Shown here one piece after another: positions 44,870-58,346 of a DNA stretch of 64,000 nucleotides (position 1 is its first letter; each line of letters opens with the position of its first letter). The translations under genes were made by a program, and so were the position numbers. The stretch covers positions 4,225,741 to 4,289,740 of the forward strand of contig OX345645.1 in assembly GCA_947044365.1 (NCBI GenBank). The letters run 5' to 3'. The DNA is from Petrosia ficiformis. Lineage: Eukaryota > Porifera > Demospongiae > Haplosclerida > Petrosiidae. Under the pieces are notes generated by a model. The model had not been told where the DNA came from. It was given only the letters and a program-made list of their open reading frames with translations, and ran no database searches.

Positions 44870-46260
44870 TTTGGTTTGTTGTAGTACAGTACGTTCATGC
44901 ACTATTACTAATTTATATTTTCAACTGAATAATTTACATAGTCAATTTTTTTTATAAGAATATTTTGACCTAAGGTATTCTTTAGCAAATTCCGTCAAGT
45001 GCAGATATTATAATAGAACATTAACATGTAGGTAAAAATTCTATTCTCATCACCAAGACTACCGATTATTACATATTCTTTGCAGGAATACCTGTTGTAC
45101 AACCCTTTCTCTTTGAAAAGAAATTCAAACTGCCTGTAAAGTTGATTGTTTAATTTCATATATATGAAATATTTATGACTCATGTAACCCACAAGATGGA
45201 GTTTAGTTTTGTATAATATCTTGATGGATAAAGCCAACTTTATCCACCTGAGCTAAAATGATGACTCAGGCTACTCTTTACAATGCAGAGTTGCATGCAT
45301 TACTCATACATAGCCATTATTGTCAGTTTCTCAAGAAGTAATATGGTTAAGTATGAATAATGCATTCATTTGTCTATACAATTTTTCATTGTAAAGAGTA
45401 ACATTTAGAATCATTATTCAACTTGTGCATACCGCAGGTGGATAATAATAATAATTGCCAACTACGTTGGTTTTATCTATCATGATACCAAACTAAATTA
45501 CCAAGACTACCATGTAATCATTACATATCCTTATGGAGAGTATGTATAATGTATATAGGAATACCTGTAATACAACCCTTTCTTTGAGAAAAAATTAAAT
45601 TGCCTGTTGTTGTATCTTTGGATAGTATTATACTTTATTGGTGAAAAACAAAGACATCACATTTTTGAGATGCTGTTTTAGTTACAAATAACTAATAGTT
45701 TTAATAAGTGTTATTTTAGTTAACTAAAACTATAAATGTAAATACTAATATGTCTGTTGAAATTTGAACTGCAGTATAACAAGGAAATGATGATAATCAA
45801 AACTGTACATCCATTTGCACTGGTTGCAAGTGAGCCAAAACATCCATTACAAGTATGTTAGTTATAGTTCTATAACTAAAGCATCATCAATAATATAATA
45901 TTTAAGTATAGTAATTATAATAAACAAGTGTATATAGAGAAAAAATACATCCCTATATTTGCTTTGTGATGACTATGTATTAAGCATTGCTGATGGCACT
46001 AGTGTCTCTACCTTTCTGTGTACTCGAAAGCTGGGGCCTGAAGAAGTAAGTATATAAGCCTGACTGCAGTCTAAGTACACAGATCTTTGATGAACTGACT
46101 GAAGTACTCCTTCAAGGTTCTAAATGATGACTTCCTCATATCTGAAACTTAACAACTTATTATACTTACTTGTTAAAGATTCTTGCATAATATTTATACT
46201 GTTTCTCTGCTATATACAACAGTTATTAGCAGTTTCTGAATCTTCCTGGCTTGTCTGTAG
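44870..46260. other. Intergenic stretch with direct and inverted repeats
   Basis: After the ROCO stop. A segment at 45048-45136 (CACCAAGACTACCGATTATT ... GGAATACCTGTTGTACAACC) recurs at 45508-45603. A short self-complementary TTTTAGTTAACTAAAA lies near 45715, and a diverged MITE piece near 45940-46030. No gene seen. Confidence 0.5.
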
Positions 46261-46860
46261 CTCGAAGAGCCTCGAACGCGCGTTCTTTTTCTAGGAGCTC
46301 AAGGAAGTCAACAAGAAGGTCCAGCAGTGCCAGTGGCGTAGCCACACCAGTCATTTCTGTGCTAGACTAGGTGTGGCTTAATTAACTAAAATGCAGAGAA
46401 GATTACCACAATTTTGGTCAAACACGACAAACAACACTACTGATACAGTTGCTACTGATAGAATACGTGTTCGAAACCACCATGATCAGCCTCATAAGAA
46501 ATTGAAAAGCAATGTGACCAGTACTCATGCAAACACTTACCACATATAGCTCAAGTGGCACTGAGCTCAATATGCAATCAATTATATAATTAAGGTGTGT
46601 CCCTTTTTAGCACGTACCACGAGTGTAATTGATTGACCACGACCCTCATGAAATTTAATTAGTCTCCAAATTTTTGCGTGCTGAATATGCCATACCATCA
46701 CTCAAAGTCTAGCTACGCCCCTGAGCAGTGCTATATGATAACGTAGAGGTTAGCAGAAGTCAAGGTAGATGCCCAACATCAACACCTCTACTTAGCACAG
46801 CTACAGCATATCAAACAAAATCATTGTCCCTTCTCTTCTGCACTCCAGTTCATCTCCTAG
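46254..46860 (+). pseudogene. Receptor-tail-like coding fragment split by a hAT MITE
   Basis: If the MITE 46331-46723 and one target copy are ignored, the plus strand keeps one frame from an acceptor-like TCTGTAG at about 46254. It reads LEEPRTRVLFLGAQGSQQEG before the MITE and LYDNVEVSRSQGRCPTSTPL after it. The YDNV motif and the Ser/Thr/Gly-rich composition resemble the cytoplasmic tail of a tyrosine-phosphorylated receptor. No upstream exons were found, so it is probably a relic of a receptor related to the gene on the other side. Confidence 0.35.
46331..46723. mobile_element. hAT-type MITE with perfect 8-bp target duplication
   Basis: The left end CAGTGGCGTAGCCACACC and the right end AGCTACGCCCCTG form inverted repeats. 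Flanks AGCAGTGC at 46323-46330 and 46724-46731 are identical. A short start of a transposase remains inside at about 46391 (MQRRLPQFWSNTTNN), stopping after some 50 codons. Confidence 0.9.
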
Positions 46861-46930
46861 CATACATTCTGATGGCCACGTATACCGCCAATGTTTTGTT
46901 CCGCCAATATTTCCAGCTATACGGTAATCG

Positions 46931-47052
46931 AAATAATAACTATAATAGGCTGTTGTGTTTATATTATATATATATATATATATATAGTCAGCCATGATTA
47001 CTGAATGCTGGACACCACAAAGCAGTCATAGTGATAATTTTTTCTCTATATA
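46931..47052 (+). repeat. Dispersed MITE-like family, right-end fragment
   Basis: ATAATAGGCTGTTGTGTTT, then a TA run, then GTCAGCCATGATTACTGAAT and CACCACAAAGCAGTCATAGT match the end of 17821-18295. The TA run replaces a few bases of the consensus. Confidence 0.7.
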
Positions 47053-47338
47053 TCTTGTAATACCAGTAATTTTTAATTAAACTACAATTATAGGTGCCGG
47101 TATATAGGACTATGAATTTTAAATTGCAGTTAATTTGCATTTTAAAATAATAATTATTGTTGTTCTTGAATCATTAATTTTAATTACCATTCATGAATCA
47201 GCTAACAGGAAAAAAGATGTTCTTTTAATAACTAATGTGACAGTATTGTTTCATAGTTTTGCAGTGTTTTTAAATTTACTTAATTGTATGACTATAATTA
47301 TAATTATATTAGTAAAAGTTTAATTAATGTTTATGACT

Positions 47339-50300
47339 TTAAATGTACATATCGTCCTCTTCTTCTTTTTCCTTTTCTCTCTTTTCTTCTCCCTCTCCCT
47401 TCTCAATCCCTTCAACATTTGGCAACTTCTCATACTCTGATTCATTGCTACTAAGAGTTTGATTGTGTGGTGGAAGAGTTGGTAGATCAGAATTGCAAAT
47501 TTGTGGATTTGCGAAATTTGTACCACTACGTTTAACATAAGCTACATCGAGTTGCATATCTTCATAGATAGACGTATCTTTATGTGGCCTTTTCCCTGTT
47601 TGAAAAAAAATAACAACAATTAATTAAGTGTAGAAAATACTTAATTGCAGATTGAAATGAAGAACTTTATATCCCTTACATTTTCCATACAAATAAATTA
47701 CTGCAATGGTTATAATAGCAGTTAGTAGTGAAGATATGAGACATAGTGGTATTACTATAGCTGTGACAACAGTACCTTTTACACCAGATGAAACTATAGA
47801 AAAGATTAATCTTAATACATTTAGACTGCATTCAACATTTCACACTGACTGTTACCTTCTTCAGTATTACTAGTGGTCATTGGTGGTTTTATAATAGTGA
47901 CAGTGTTTGTATTAATGGAGTCCATTCCTTCACTATTATTAGCATTGATAATACAATGGTATGATCCATTTGTTGATACATCCCTTATCAATATAGCAGT
48001 CAGTGTAGTGTCAGGTAGGTTAACAGATATGATATCTCTGTTATCTGATTCACACACAACACTAACACTCAGTAACGACAGACCTCCAGTGTGTGTGAAT
48101 ATCCATGATATAAACAGTGAATCAGAAGATAACACACTGAGTGTAGAGGAACTGAATACAGGATCTACATATATATATAGGTATCAAAATTATGCACCAT
48201 CTATTTCATGCTCTTCTATATATACAATTATTGATTACATTGTTCACAATGGAACAGTGTGAATGAACATTTAAATACATTTGCAAATAGTTATAACTTT
48301 ACAGTTAAGCATAAGTAAATACTCTGTGAATGTATGACAACTTTATGGATAAAGCAGTGTGAGACAAAGCAGGCAGTTTGCCCAGGCCATCACAATGAAA
48401 AAGGGTGACAATTAGTAGTTTGGAATCAGATTATGAGACCTTTATCACATACAGTTGTAAATCCAAGCATAACATTGACACCCTATTCCCTATAAAACAT
48501 ATAATATCTTCTGTTGGTCCTAAATCATAATGCATCATACATATTTTATTTACTTGTAGTTTGTGTAGTAAAATTGACAGAATTTGATGGATCACTTGTT
48601 AGGTTAACACCACTGTCCATACCCATTGCAATTACATGTACAGTGTAATTCACACCAGGTTCTAAACCATTTGGTAAAGACAATTGAGTTGTGCTACCAG
48701 TAGACTGTACTGTTGATATTGTAGGTTGTGAGTTACAATCATCATTACTGATATACACAGTATACTGGTACGGTTGAATTGATCCATCGGGTGTAGAGAA
48801 CCATACCAGAGTAACTCCAAATGATGTAACAGATATTACTGATAATCCAGTGGGAGCAGACACTGTACCTATTGCAAAGGTAGAGAAAGTAATAGTTGGA
48901 CTGGTTTTCCTAATGCAACTGTTTTGTTCAATACGAATCAATCGTATTTCATAAGTTGTGTTTGCTTGTAAGCCTGTTAATTCTCCACTTGTTACATCAC
49001 CAGAGAAATTTAATGAATAGGTGTAAGGATCAGTATCACAACCACCATCTGTTTAAAAGAATACAAAGTGAAGTTTGAAGAGAATTATCGCATATACTTA
49101 CTAATACGTTTATATTGTAGCCTGAATTCTATATTGGAAGATGTTAGAGTCCAGCTGATGGGAGCAGTAAAAGGTGTCAGTTCCTCTGTATCAACAGATA
49201 CTACAATGTCAGTGTCCTCAGGGATTGGTTCACCTAGATAAAAGTAATGGATCATAAAACATGACAGTCATTTCACAATGTACATATTATATGGCGACAC
49301 TGGGCATGATGCACATTACATAATTACCATGCACTGACATAGTAGGAAATGTGCCATGCACCGAGCCTAGGCCTGTTATGTGCAGATAAGTTGAAATCAT
49401 GAGTGGGCTTACAATTATGTACACATATTGTATACAATGAAGCTGAATAGCTGATATAACAATGTTTTTACTAACCTGTTGTTGTTGTGCGACTATCATA
49501 AGGACCCAAGCCACCTTCTCCACTATTTTCATTACTAGCAGCAACACGAATACTAGTACATGTCAAGAAGATTGCAAATAAAGTGATGAAATGTGAGAAC
49601 CAAAGACTATAATTAGCTCAATTACATTCTTTTGTTTGGATTGTATAGACTAAGTATCACTTAGTTTTATCATGTAATGATGCACTAATATGAGATTTTC
49701 AAAATCCAAAAAACTTTAGTTATCTATATGGTACCTATATATCTGATATCATATCTACTCTCTGGGTAATTATCTAATTTGAAAATGAGCATTTTCTCAA
49801 TATTTATATGGGTATCTAAAAAACCTGCTATATTGTACACAAATGACATTATTAGAACACTTCTAACAATATCAGTTACATCACTCAAATGTAACTCATA
49901 TTTCATGCCGACAGTGATCAATACCGATTACTGATCAGATTATTGATTGATGCATCACTATAATCAAGTACACATCTGACTAATGAGTGTAAGACATTGT
50001 CATAGCTTCGCATAATCTGAGCCATACCACATCAAATGTGGGCTGCACTGGAATGGCTCTGGCTATACCATTATGTTTTTAATGATTCATATAAATCTAC
50101 TATGCTCTTCCACATGTAAATAGTTTATAACTACCTGTAAATAGTATCTTGTTTTAAGTCTTCTATTGAAAAAATCAGTATATTAGATCCTACAGTAGTC
50201 ACTGGTATGTAGTTTTCCAATGTATATTTCTCCATGTTCCATAGTTCTATCTTGTAACTAGAAATATTTTGCCCTCCATTATCTAATGGAACACTCCAGG

Positions 50301-53300
50301 AGACACAAACTGAAAATGTATATGTTGTGAGGGTAAGATCTTGTACTGTTGATGGAACTGTGAAGAAAAAAATTGAATAGCTAGATCTCAATATCATGCA
50401 TGTTAACACTTAACAATAATATTGAAACCAATGTTTATTCCCAAAATGGTATTATCATTATTAAACTATGATATATCAGAAGACACTTACCATCAATGTC
50501 AGTCCTCTGAGTTACTGGTGTACTATAGTTACTTGGTCCTGCACTGTTACTGGTTTGTATCCTAACTCCATATGTTGTACCCTTCATTAGACCAGTTATA
50601 ACGATAGTTCTGGTATTAGGGTCATCTATAGTAACAGCAGATCTAGAGAGGCTGTTACCATAAATGAAATATTCTATTGTAAAACTTTCTATGGCTGTCT
50701 GTGTGAAGGGATCATTATCAGCCTTTAGAAAGGAGAAGCATATTTCACTCAATATCATGAATATCATTCTTTAACTAACCATCCATGTGACATTAAGTGC
50801 AGTTGCGTTTACAGGTGTTAGTGATAATATTACAGGCATTTTAGGAACTGAGGAATGAATTAATATAATCACAATTATGCATGAAGAATGAAACTATATA
50901 TTAACAATCATTAATGGGTTAATTTAAATGACAATGAAATTTTAATAATATCCTCTAAGAGGTACATGTATATTATTATAATTTCTATTCAATTACCTGT
51001 GGAGAACAACAGATACTGTTTGTTGTTGTTATAAGTACAAATTCCATAAATTTGTGTTTATTTATAATAACCAAAACAACAATATGATAACTGGATAGAA
51101 ATTATAAATTTATAATAATTATTGTATCTAATTAGCACTTGTCCACACTCTAAAAATCAATATGCTATTTCAACCATACAAGTTTCATAACAATTTCAGT
51201 GTTCCATTTGTTGCTGAATATAAGTGGCCAATAAGAGTAAAAATTTGCTGGTTAACTATGTTACCTGGAGTACACAACCCTATAAGTATTCATAGTCTTG
51301 ATATTCATTTAAAGTACAAATGTTTATTTGTAATATTTACCAAAAGTGAAGTATAAAATATATAGGCTCATTATGAGGGAATGCACCCACTGTTACCCCC
51401 ACTAGTAATCAATTATTCAGCCATGAACAAAAATTTACATCATTACGAAATTAATAAATGAATTATTAGAAGCTAATTGAATTCCACAGAAGCAAAATCA
51501 TGTTCATAATTAATAATAATTTTATAGAGCACCTATAAACAAATGAGAGTATACACACAAATTCACTGACAGATAGAATACAGAAGCAAAAACATTATTA
51601 TGTAGGATACTGTTTTAACCAATGAAATTGCTTGGTTTTGATATCCCTGGATACTGTTTTAATTTCTACACATTAAGGTTGTGCTCTTGCTTTTTCTTAA
51701 ACTATTATAGACTATAAATTATGACATTGTTACCTAGTGGCTCTGTTATGGCAGTCACATTCTTCTCTATACTTGATCCAACAACATCACTGACGGAGTT
51801 CAGAACAGTCACACTGAATCTATACTCAGTGAAAGGTTGTAATCCTGTTATTACAGTAGATGTTGGTTGTCCAGACAACAACACAGATCCCATATGAGGT
51901 GTAGCATTGTTATTGGTGGCCTCAAATATGATATTTATCCCAGTGATGGCAGCATTACCATCAAACTCCAGTGACCAGTTTAATCTGACATAGTTTTCTG
52001 CGATATCACGCTTAAGATCAGACACAGGATCAGGAGCAACTAGAAACAAGAGAGGAGAGACAACACAATTTATATAATCATTGCCACACTATAATATATG
52101 CGAGGACTGTAATGATTTTTATGGCCCACAGGGCCATTGCTATAATTGCTTTCCATGGGATTGAATCTATATACTAATACCGTTGTCTGTCTGTCCGTGA
52201 AATTCACCTGCAACAAAGACCCAGAAAATTAGACATAGTTACGCTTTGATGTGACGTAATAAAAACATACGTTGACAGTAGATTTGACATTTTACACTAT
52301 AAAAACAAACAGGTTATTTTAACCTTCATTTGGTTACATGAGTTTCAATTCCTCCTGACTTTTCAAATATCTGTGGAGTACATCATGTGTTACTTGCTAT
52401 TATAAGTACAACTTATTGTATATATTTATTACTACTCTGCACTCTAAAAATTGATTTGTTAATCCAACCAACCTTATTGGTTATATAGGGTTTCATAAGC
52501 AATTTCAGTGTTCAATTTGCTCCTGAATAAATGGCTAATACATGTCAATTTTTGTTGGTGGATGATGTTACCTAGAGTACGTATCCCTGTAAGTATTTGT
52601 AGTCTTGACATTCATATAGTAGATAAGGAATAATTATGCATATTTACTAAAAAGTGTAATAATAATAATAAGGTATTTATGCTCACTATGAGGAATGTCC
52701 TACACATTTCCCCACTAGTTAATTAATCAGCCATGAACTATAATTTACTTAATTGCTAAATCATTCACACAGAACAATCATTAACTAGTAGTGTGGGAGG
52801 CTATTTGTGAAATGTTCATAATTAATAGAGCATCTAATACAGTGTACTATAAACAAATATCTAGAGTATGCTCTCACATCCACTGACAGATAAAACACGA
52901 ACCACCGACCTTTCGATCAGGAGGCTCAAGCTCCAACCACTAAGCCACGCTGCCTCCTTAAAAAAAAGAGTGCCCATCAAACTGGGACTATTTGATGGAA
53001 ATGATTAACCACAACATATTACACCGTTAGGAGGGTTTCTTCCTAAAAAACTTCTCTGTATATAACGGTGTAATATGTTGTGGTTGAATAGTCCCAGTTT
53101 GATGTTTTTAAGGAGGCAGTGTGGCTTAGTGGTTGGAGCTTGAGCCTCCTGATCGAAAGGTCGGTGGTTTGAGTCCAGCTGCGGTCATGTTGTTTACTGA
53201 AAAGAGAGTGTCTGTCTTTCAGTGGACTTCATTGCTAATATTACACTGTTAGGAGGGTTTCTTCCTAAAAAACTCTATATATCTGATTACTAGATGTTCA

Positions 53301-56300
53301 TTTCTGATTGAGTCATTTGTTCAGCATAATATTATGTGTACTTTTTTGTACTGCCAAAACAATTGATATATACAGTGTTCTGCCCAGGATATTTAGAGTG
53401 GTGGTTGGATTTTACATGAATTTAGTACTGTTTATCCAGTATATAGTTAATTCTGTCTCAGTAGCCTATATATGTATTATGGTGGTTAATTCATCTGAGA
53501 GGTGGTTATTCCCGACCAGTGCCGACCAGTGTGGGCAGAACATATATAATTATTATTATCCAGGAGTATAGAAGAGAAGCATACTTCACACAGAAGCTTT
53601 ATAACTGTAACAGCTCTAAATTATTACTCATTGTGGTATAATTAAGAAGGAAATATACAGACAACATCAACAGAAGCTTGCAGATTAGGTGTTTCCTACT
53701 ACTTATAAATTCCCCAGAATGTATTGCAGGTATAATTAATGTGTATAGTTTATTTCCAACAGTGTAATCACTTGGTGAAGGAAATGGATAATTGTCTACA
53801 ACTAAAACTTTAAAACGTACTTACCAATATTACAGTTTTCATAAAATCGTACGTTATACTGCTAAGTCAAAATTTAGCATAGTAGTAGTATACAAACATC
53901 TTCACAACAATTGTATAGTGGGTGGCAGTGATATTAGAATGTGGAGATTATAATAATAAATAAACATAATTTCTGTTTTTGTTTTGTTGCATTATTATAT
54001 TAACAAAATATACACAGAATTCAAGGAATGTAGTCTGAAGCTAAGATTGTTTGTAATAATTCTATTTTCCCTTTTAAGGCTGGACACAGAAGCCTATAAG
54101 TAATTTTATTAGGCTGTACTAATAATTTTATTTGTAGGAAACATCCAAAACAAGTAAGGATGTGCGATAATATCGATATAGTGATGTTTTCATCACTGAA
54201 GTAATTATCGTGATAAGCGATATCAGGAATCTATATCGCGATATAATTATAATATTTATTATTATTAATTTCAATAATTATTATTGCTTGACACATGCGT
54301 TCATGCATGCGCAGTTCACACAGATGGCTAGGCTAGCAAGGAAGTTGAAGGATATCATGATCCTTTGGCTCCATTTGTAGGAGCTAAAAGCAAGATCTGG
54401 CAGTTATTCAGATTCAAGGTCGATGCTCCAACTAAACAGCAAAGAGGTAATTTGTCATTTGTTTAAGGGGCATTTGCCTTACAGTGGCAACATGACTAAT
54501 CCCCTTTATCATTTGTGGATTTGCTACATAAAGGAGCACAAAACTGTAAAGTATCGCGATTATCGTGATAAACTTTATATGATAATTGGGATAGAAATTT
54601 TGATGATACACATCCTTAAAAACAAGGTTAATACAAGTGCTCTGTACTTGGAATTACTCAATAATACACTGTAAAAAGTAATAGGTTATTTTAACCTTCA
54701 AGGAGTTTCAATGCAATTATATACTTTCCTCCATGCTGATTTATTTTTCCTGCTAGGTAAATATTTACAAGTCACAGTTCATTTGATCTTGGCTAGTATA
54801 AAGTACATGTCATTGCCAAAGCATATGGTAACAAACATATACACATGTATTAATACAATGTAGCTATATACCCCTATACCTATATACGTAGCATAGTATT
54901 ATAGGTACAACCTGTGGTGTGTTATTAGTATTCCAATTCCAACATCTGCGAAAACAACAAGCTCATTCCAGAGTAATTAATTAATATAAGTATGTACACG
55001 AATTTGTTCTTATAATAGGAAATAACAAGTGATGTACTCCACAGATATTTGCAAAGTCAGCACAAGTATGTAAGGGGATTTACATGTTTAAAGGCCATGT
55101 ACATTGTATTACTTTTGTTAATTAGTAACTATATACGTAGTATAGTATTATATAGCTACAACCTGTAGTGTATTATTAGTATTCCAATTCCAATATCTAC
55201 GAAAACAAGTAACACTTCTGAAAAGTCAGCACATGCATGTGTAATTATTATGAGATTTACATGTTTAAAAGTACATGTACATTATATTGCTTTTTTGCCA
55301 TTCTTTATTATGGCATGTACTTTATACTAGATCAAAATCAAAAGATATCTTGTAAACATTATCTAACTAGACAAAAAAGCAGCATTGTTTTATATAGTCT
55401 CAGGAGGAAGTGAAACTCCTGTAACCAAATGAGGGTTAAAATAACCCATTCATTTTTGAATTGTATATTATATTTCGTATAGGCATGTTCACTGTATATA
55501 TATACAGTGAAACCTCCCAATAGCGGACACCTCTCTAAGGTGGACACTTTTTTGCAGTCCCAAACACACTTCCATAGACGCCCATAGATTGGAACCCTCT
55601 GAAATACATACACCTCGCTATTCCGTATAACGGACACATATCACATTGATATTATTACATACGAAAACCACTCTGAATTGCAGACAGCATAATTAATTTT
55701 TTCAAAATTATTATTAATTTATATTATTGTCACACTATCTTCACTGTATCCGATCTTGAAGTCTAACGATCAGTGCTTTTAGTCTATTGACATAAACATT
55801 TGGACCATTTCTGAAACACAGATAAATACTGCTCTGCAGAAGAGTTTGCCACAGGCAACAATAATGTACCTGTAGCTATGTCAAGACTTTGCTAATGATA
55901 ACTGGGAAAGTGAATTTATGTCACAGATTGGTAACAATCAAGAAGAAGATTTAACACTAAAACTAATGTTTTTGACAATATAGGTAAAGATAATAATAAA
56001 CCTCTGAAATAAGGACACCTCTATAATAAGGACACTTTGAGTTGGTCCCAATGGTGTCCGCATTATAGAGGTTTCACTGTATATAATACATATCACATTA
56101 TAATTGATTTTTGGTTAAACCGTACAAAGTATTAACTGTGTTGTGGCAAAAATGCACAGAACATGAATAGTCTAAAACAAAAAAAAAATCATGTGATGGC
56201 ACACATTCCAGATTATGTACGTATACAGAATAAGATCATTTCCAAATTGTGTTCCAATTTACTTTACATACATGCCTATCAATCACCATGCCATCCAAAT

Positions 56301-58346
56301 GTAATTGGAATAACCAGCCTATGATCACAAAACTACTCCAAAATGATGTTTATTTTTTCACACTAGCACATGGAGGAAAACCATCATAGTAAGAATGTTT
56401 ATATTTAATCATTTCCTACATATGTGTGTGTTTCATTATGGATATATATATACATGTGTAATACAATAACACCAAACTATTTATCATTTTTATTTTGAGT
56501 AGGAAAAACTATTTAATTATGAAGATTTTCCTCCATGCATCTATGTACATACTTTGTATTAGACACTATATCATGTACAAAACTCTGTACACACATTGCA
56601 CTGAAATTTATACCAGATGCACATGTGCTGTAATATTGATGTGTATTACAGAAAGGAATCTTTCCATTAAATATTTTTCACAATCATAGCTTGGGCACAT
56701 GTGGTGTTGTTACACAATAGTTCTGAAATTGGTATACACATGACATGCATGTACACAAACACACCTTGAACAGTAATTCTTCCAGCTTCACTCTCATCAG
56801 GTGGATTGATGTCATTATCAACAACACAACGATACACTCCATTATAGTTGATATCTGCAACTGTAACTTCTAGTAGAGAAAATGTTTTTTCTATCATTAA
56901 GTTCAAGTTTGGATCAGTTTCAGGATCCAACAGTGCTCCATTGAGAGTCCAATTAATATTATTAACTGGAGGATTAGCATCAAATGTACAATTAAATGTG
57001 AGTGAGTTTGCTTGAATAAGAGTCATGTTTTCTGGTGTAATAGAGAGGATGTTTGGGGGATCTGGAGAGAGTAAATGAACAATTAAGATAAGTTTCATAA
57101 AGAAATAACAACTATTATACTCACATTGAACATCTATTGTTACATTGCTTCTTGTGATTTCACTACTTGAAGTCAGTGTGTATCTACACTGATAGTCTCC
57201 ACTGTTATTTCTTGATATAGCAGTTAGTACAAAATTGTTTGGCGGAAAAGGAGTTGAATCAGTTACTGGATTTCCAGCACTATCAAACCATTGGTATGTC
57301 GTTGCTAAAGAACCAGTACCAGTATTACCTGGATTTCCAGTGCAACTCACTGTCAACTCACTCCCCTCAACAATATCAATTGTCCCATCATCTCCTCCAT
57401 CAGGATTAATTACAGGATCAAAAAATACTGTAAAAATATGATACCATTTTATAAGTGTAGCCTATGATTATATAAAATAAACTATGAGGTGAAATTTCAC
57501 ATTTTCAACTGCTTTACATGGCTACCATCACTATTATATCAAAGGAAAATTACAGGCAGTTAAAAAAATGGAATATTAATAATAGCATGTACAAATAAAG
57601 GTGGTTAAAACGAATAATTGAATATATAATTATATATAATTATATATATATTTATGTAATAATTATAATCAGGAAATTTAAATGAATAATAAACTAGCTT
57701 TAAACCTAACTAGTTACAGGTCTACAGCAGTGAAATTGAATAATGTGCTTTTTTAGTAAATAATACAAAAATTAATTAACTATAGCAATAATGATGAATG
57801 TATTTGGAGTATATATACTATGAATAACTACATTGCCTGCATAACATAACAATCCTTGTAGACTTTAAGAAATTCATAACTCAGAGTATTTTAACACATG
57901 CAAGACTTTGTATTAGAATTTCACTCACATATTTGCCGTGCAGTAATGATGAGGGTTGATCCTGAGCTACATGTAAATGTATCAGTATCACTAAGATAGT
58001 TTCCTGGATTATCCAAAATCATACTACCATCAGCATTAATAGTAACATCTGGTAAACTATCATTCAATGTAATACCACTTGCAACAACAATGTATATTGT
58101 GCCATTCTGTAGAACACCATCAAATAAACATCTAATACAAACCTGATCTGGATGATTCAGGTTAAGAAATAGATCACCATCACTGGAAAACCGGCCTCTG
58201 GGGTGTGTACATGAGGTCTGAGTACCACCTGTGCATGAGAGAACAAAAATACTTGCATCTCTGTATATGCATTATTGTAACATATTCATACCTGGTTTAA
58301 TGATGGACAAGAACAAAGCAAAAAAGAGCAATTTAATAAATGCCAT
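47339..58346 (-). CDS. Type I transmembrane Ig/fibronectin-III receptor with tyrosine motifs, 1055 aa
   Basis: Fourteen exons: 58346-58292, 58228-57929, 57427-57125, 57061-56765, 52039-51734, 50847-50780, 50722-50491, 50357-50135, 49552-49476, 49233-49102, 49048-48554, 48164-47856, 47793-47680 and 47595-47339. All phases match; most introns are phase 1, as usual for shuffled extracellular domains. Signal peptide MAFIKLLFFALFLSIIKP is followed by a Cys-containing N-terminal domain. Two Ig domains come next (cores VSCTG/YQWFD/YQCRY and FNCTF/INWTL/YRCVV), then about six FN3 domains (residues about 320-930). The transmembrane helix is near 940-967 (AIVIPLCLISSLLTAIITIA). The tail of about 88 residues has YEDM (fits the PI3K YxxM motif) and YEKL, an acidic run and C-terminal DMYI. 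It is probably a cell-surface adhesion or signalling receptor; the ligand is unknown. Confidence 0.85.
50990..52880. repeat. Duplicated intron segments flanking an FN3 exon
   Basis: About 50990-51560 and 52365-52880 are diverged direct copies; shared landmarks include CAATTTCAGTGTTCCATTTG / CAATTTCAGTGTTCAATTTG and TCAGCCATGAACAAAAATTT / TCAGCCATGAACTATAATTT. They lie on either side of receptor exon 5 (51734-52039). This fits an old tandem duplication of an exon plus intron. Confidence 0.6.
52897..52960 (-). repeat. tRNA-derived SINE fragment, inverted
   Basis: The reverse complement of 53112-53170: GGAGGCAGCGTGGCTTAGTG through GATCGAAAGGTCGGTGGTTC. It is separated from the plus copy by a palindromic spacer (CCACAACATATTACACCGTT ... 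AACGGTGTAATATGTTGTGG). Confidence 0.75.
53112..53285 (+). repeat. tRNA-derived SINE
   Basis: A tRNA-like head has an A box, TGGCTTAGTGG (53122-53132), and a B box, GGTTTGAGTCC (53166-53176, consensus GGTTCGANTCC), 44 bp apart. It begins with GGAGGCAGT. The tail runs into TTAGGAGGGTTTCTTCCTAA, a motif also in the spacer at 53028. It lies in intron 4 of the receptor gene. It is not scored as a functional tRNA, because the 5' and 3' ends do not form an acceptor stem. Confidence 0.75.
54155..54618. mobile_element. hAT-type element, truncated BED-finger gene inside
   Basis: Ends are TAAGGATGTGCGATAAT and GATGATACACATCCTTA. The flanking 8-bp duplication AAAACAAG is perfect (54147-54154 and 54619-54626). 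Internal frames read QLFRFKVDAPTKQQR and CHLFKGHLPYSGNMTNPLYH, a decayed BED-type zinc-finger start of a hAT transposase. It lies in intron 4 of the receptor gene. Confidence 0.88.
54870..55450. repeat. Tandem and inverted repeat patch in receptor intron 4
   Basis: 54884-54951 (CAACCTGTGGTGTGTTATTA, GTATTCCAATTCCAACATCT) is repeated at 55131-55210. The patch also holds inverted copies of the segment around 52365 (TGATGTACTCCACAGATATT) and of GTTATTTTAACCTTCA, which is near 52315 and 54688. No coding signal. Confidence 0.6.
55505..56079. mobile_element. Tigger-type MITE, CAGTGAAACCTC ends
   Basis: The left end CAGTGAAACCTC and the right end GAGGTTTCACTG are exact inverted repeats, flanked by TA at 55503-55504 and 56080-56081. 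Internal repeats read GCGGACACCTCTCTAAGGTG and TAAGGACACCTCTATAATAA. It has no intact gene. Confidence 0.85.

Noticed and set aside
47873..48262. 129-codon plus-strand frame
   Set aside because: Antisense to receptor exon 12, whose phase and FN3-like content fit the gene model.
53112..53190. Possible functional tRNA gene
   Set aside because: A and B boxes are present, but no 7-bp acceptor stem or proper anticodon arm can be formed, and an inverted partial copy lies beside it; a SINE explains it better.
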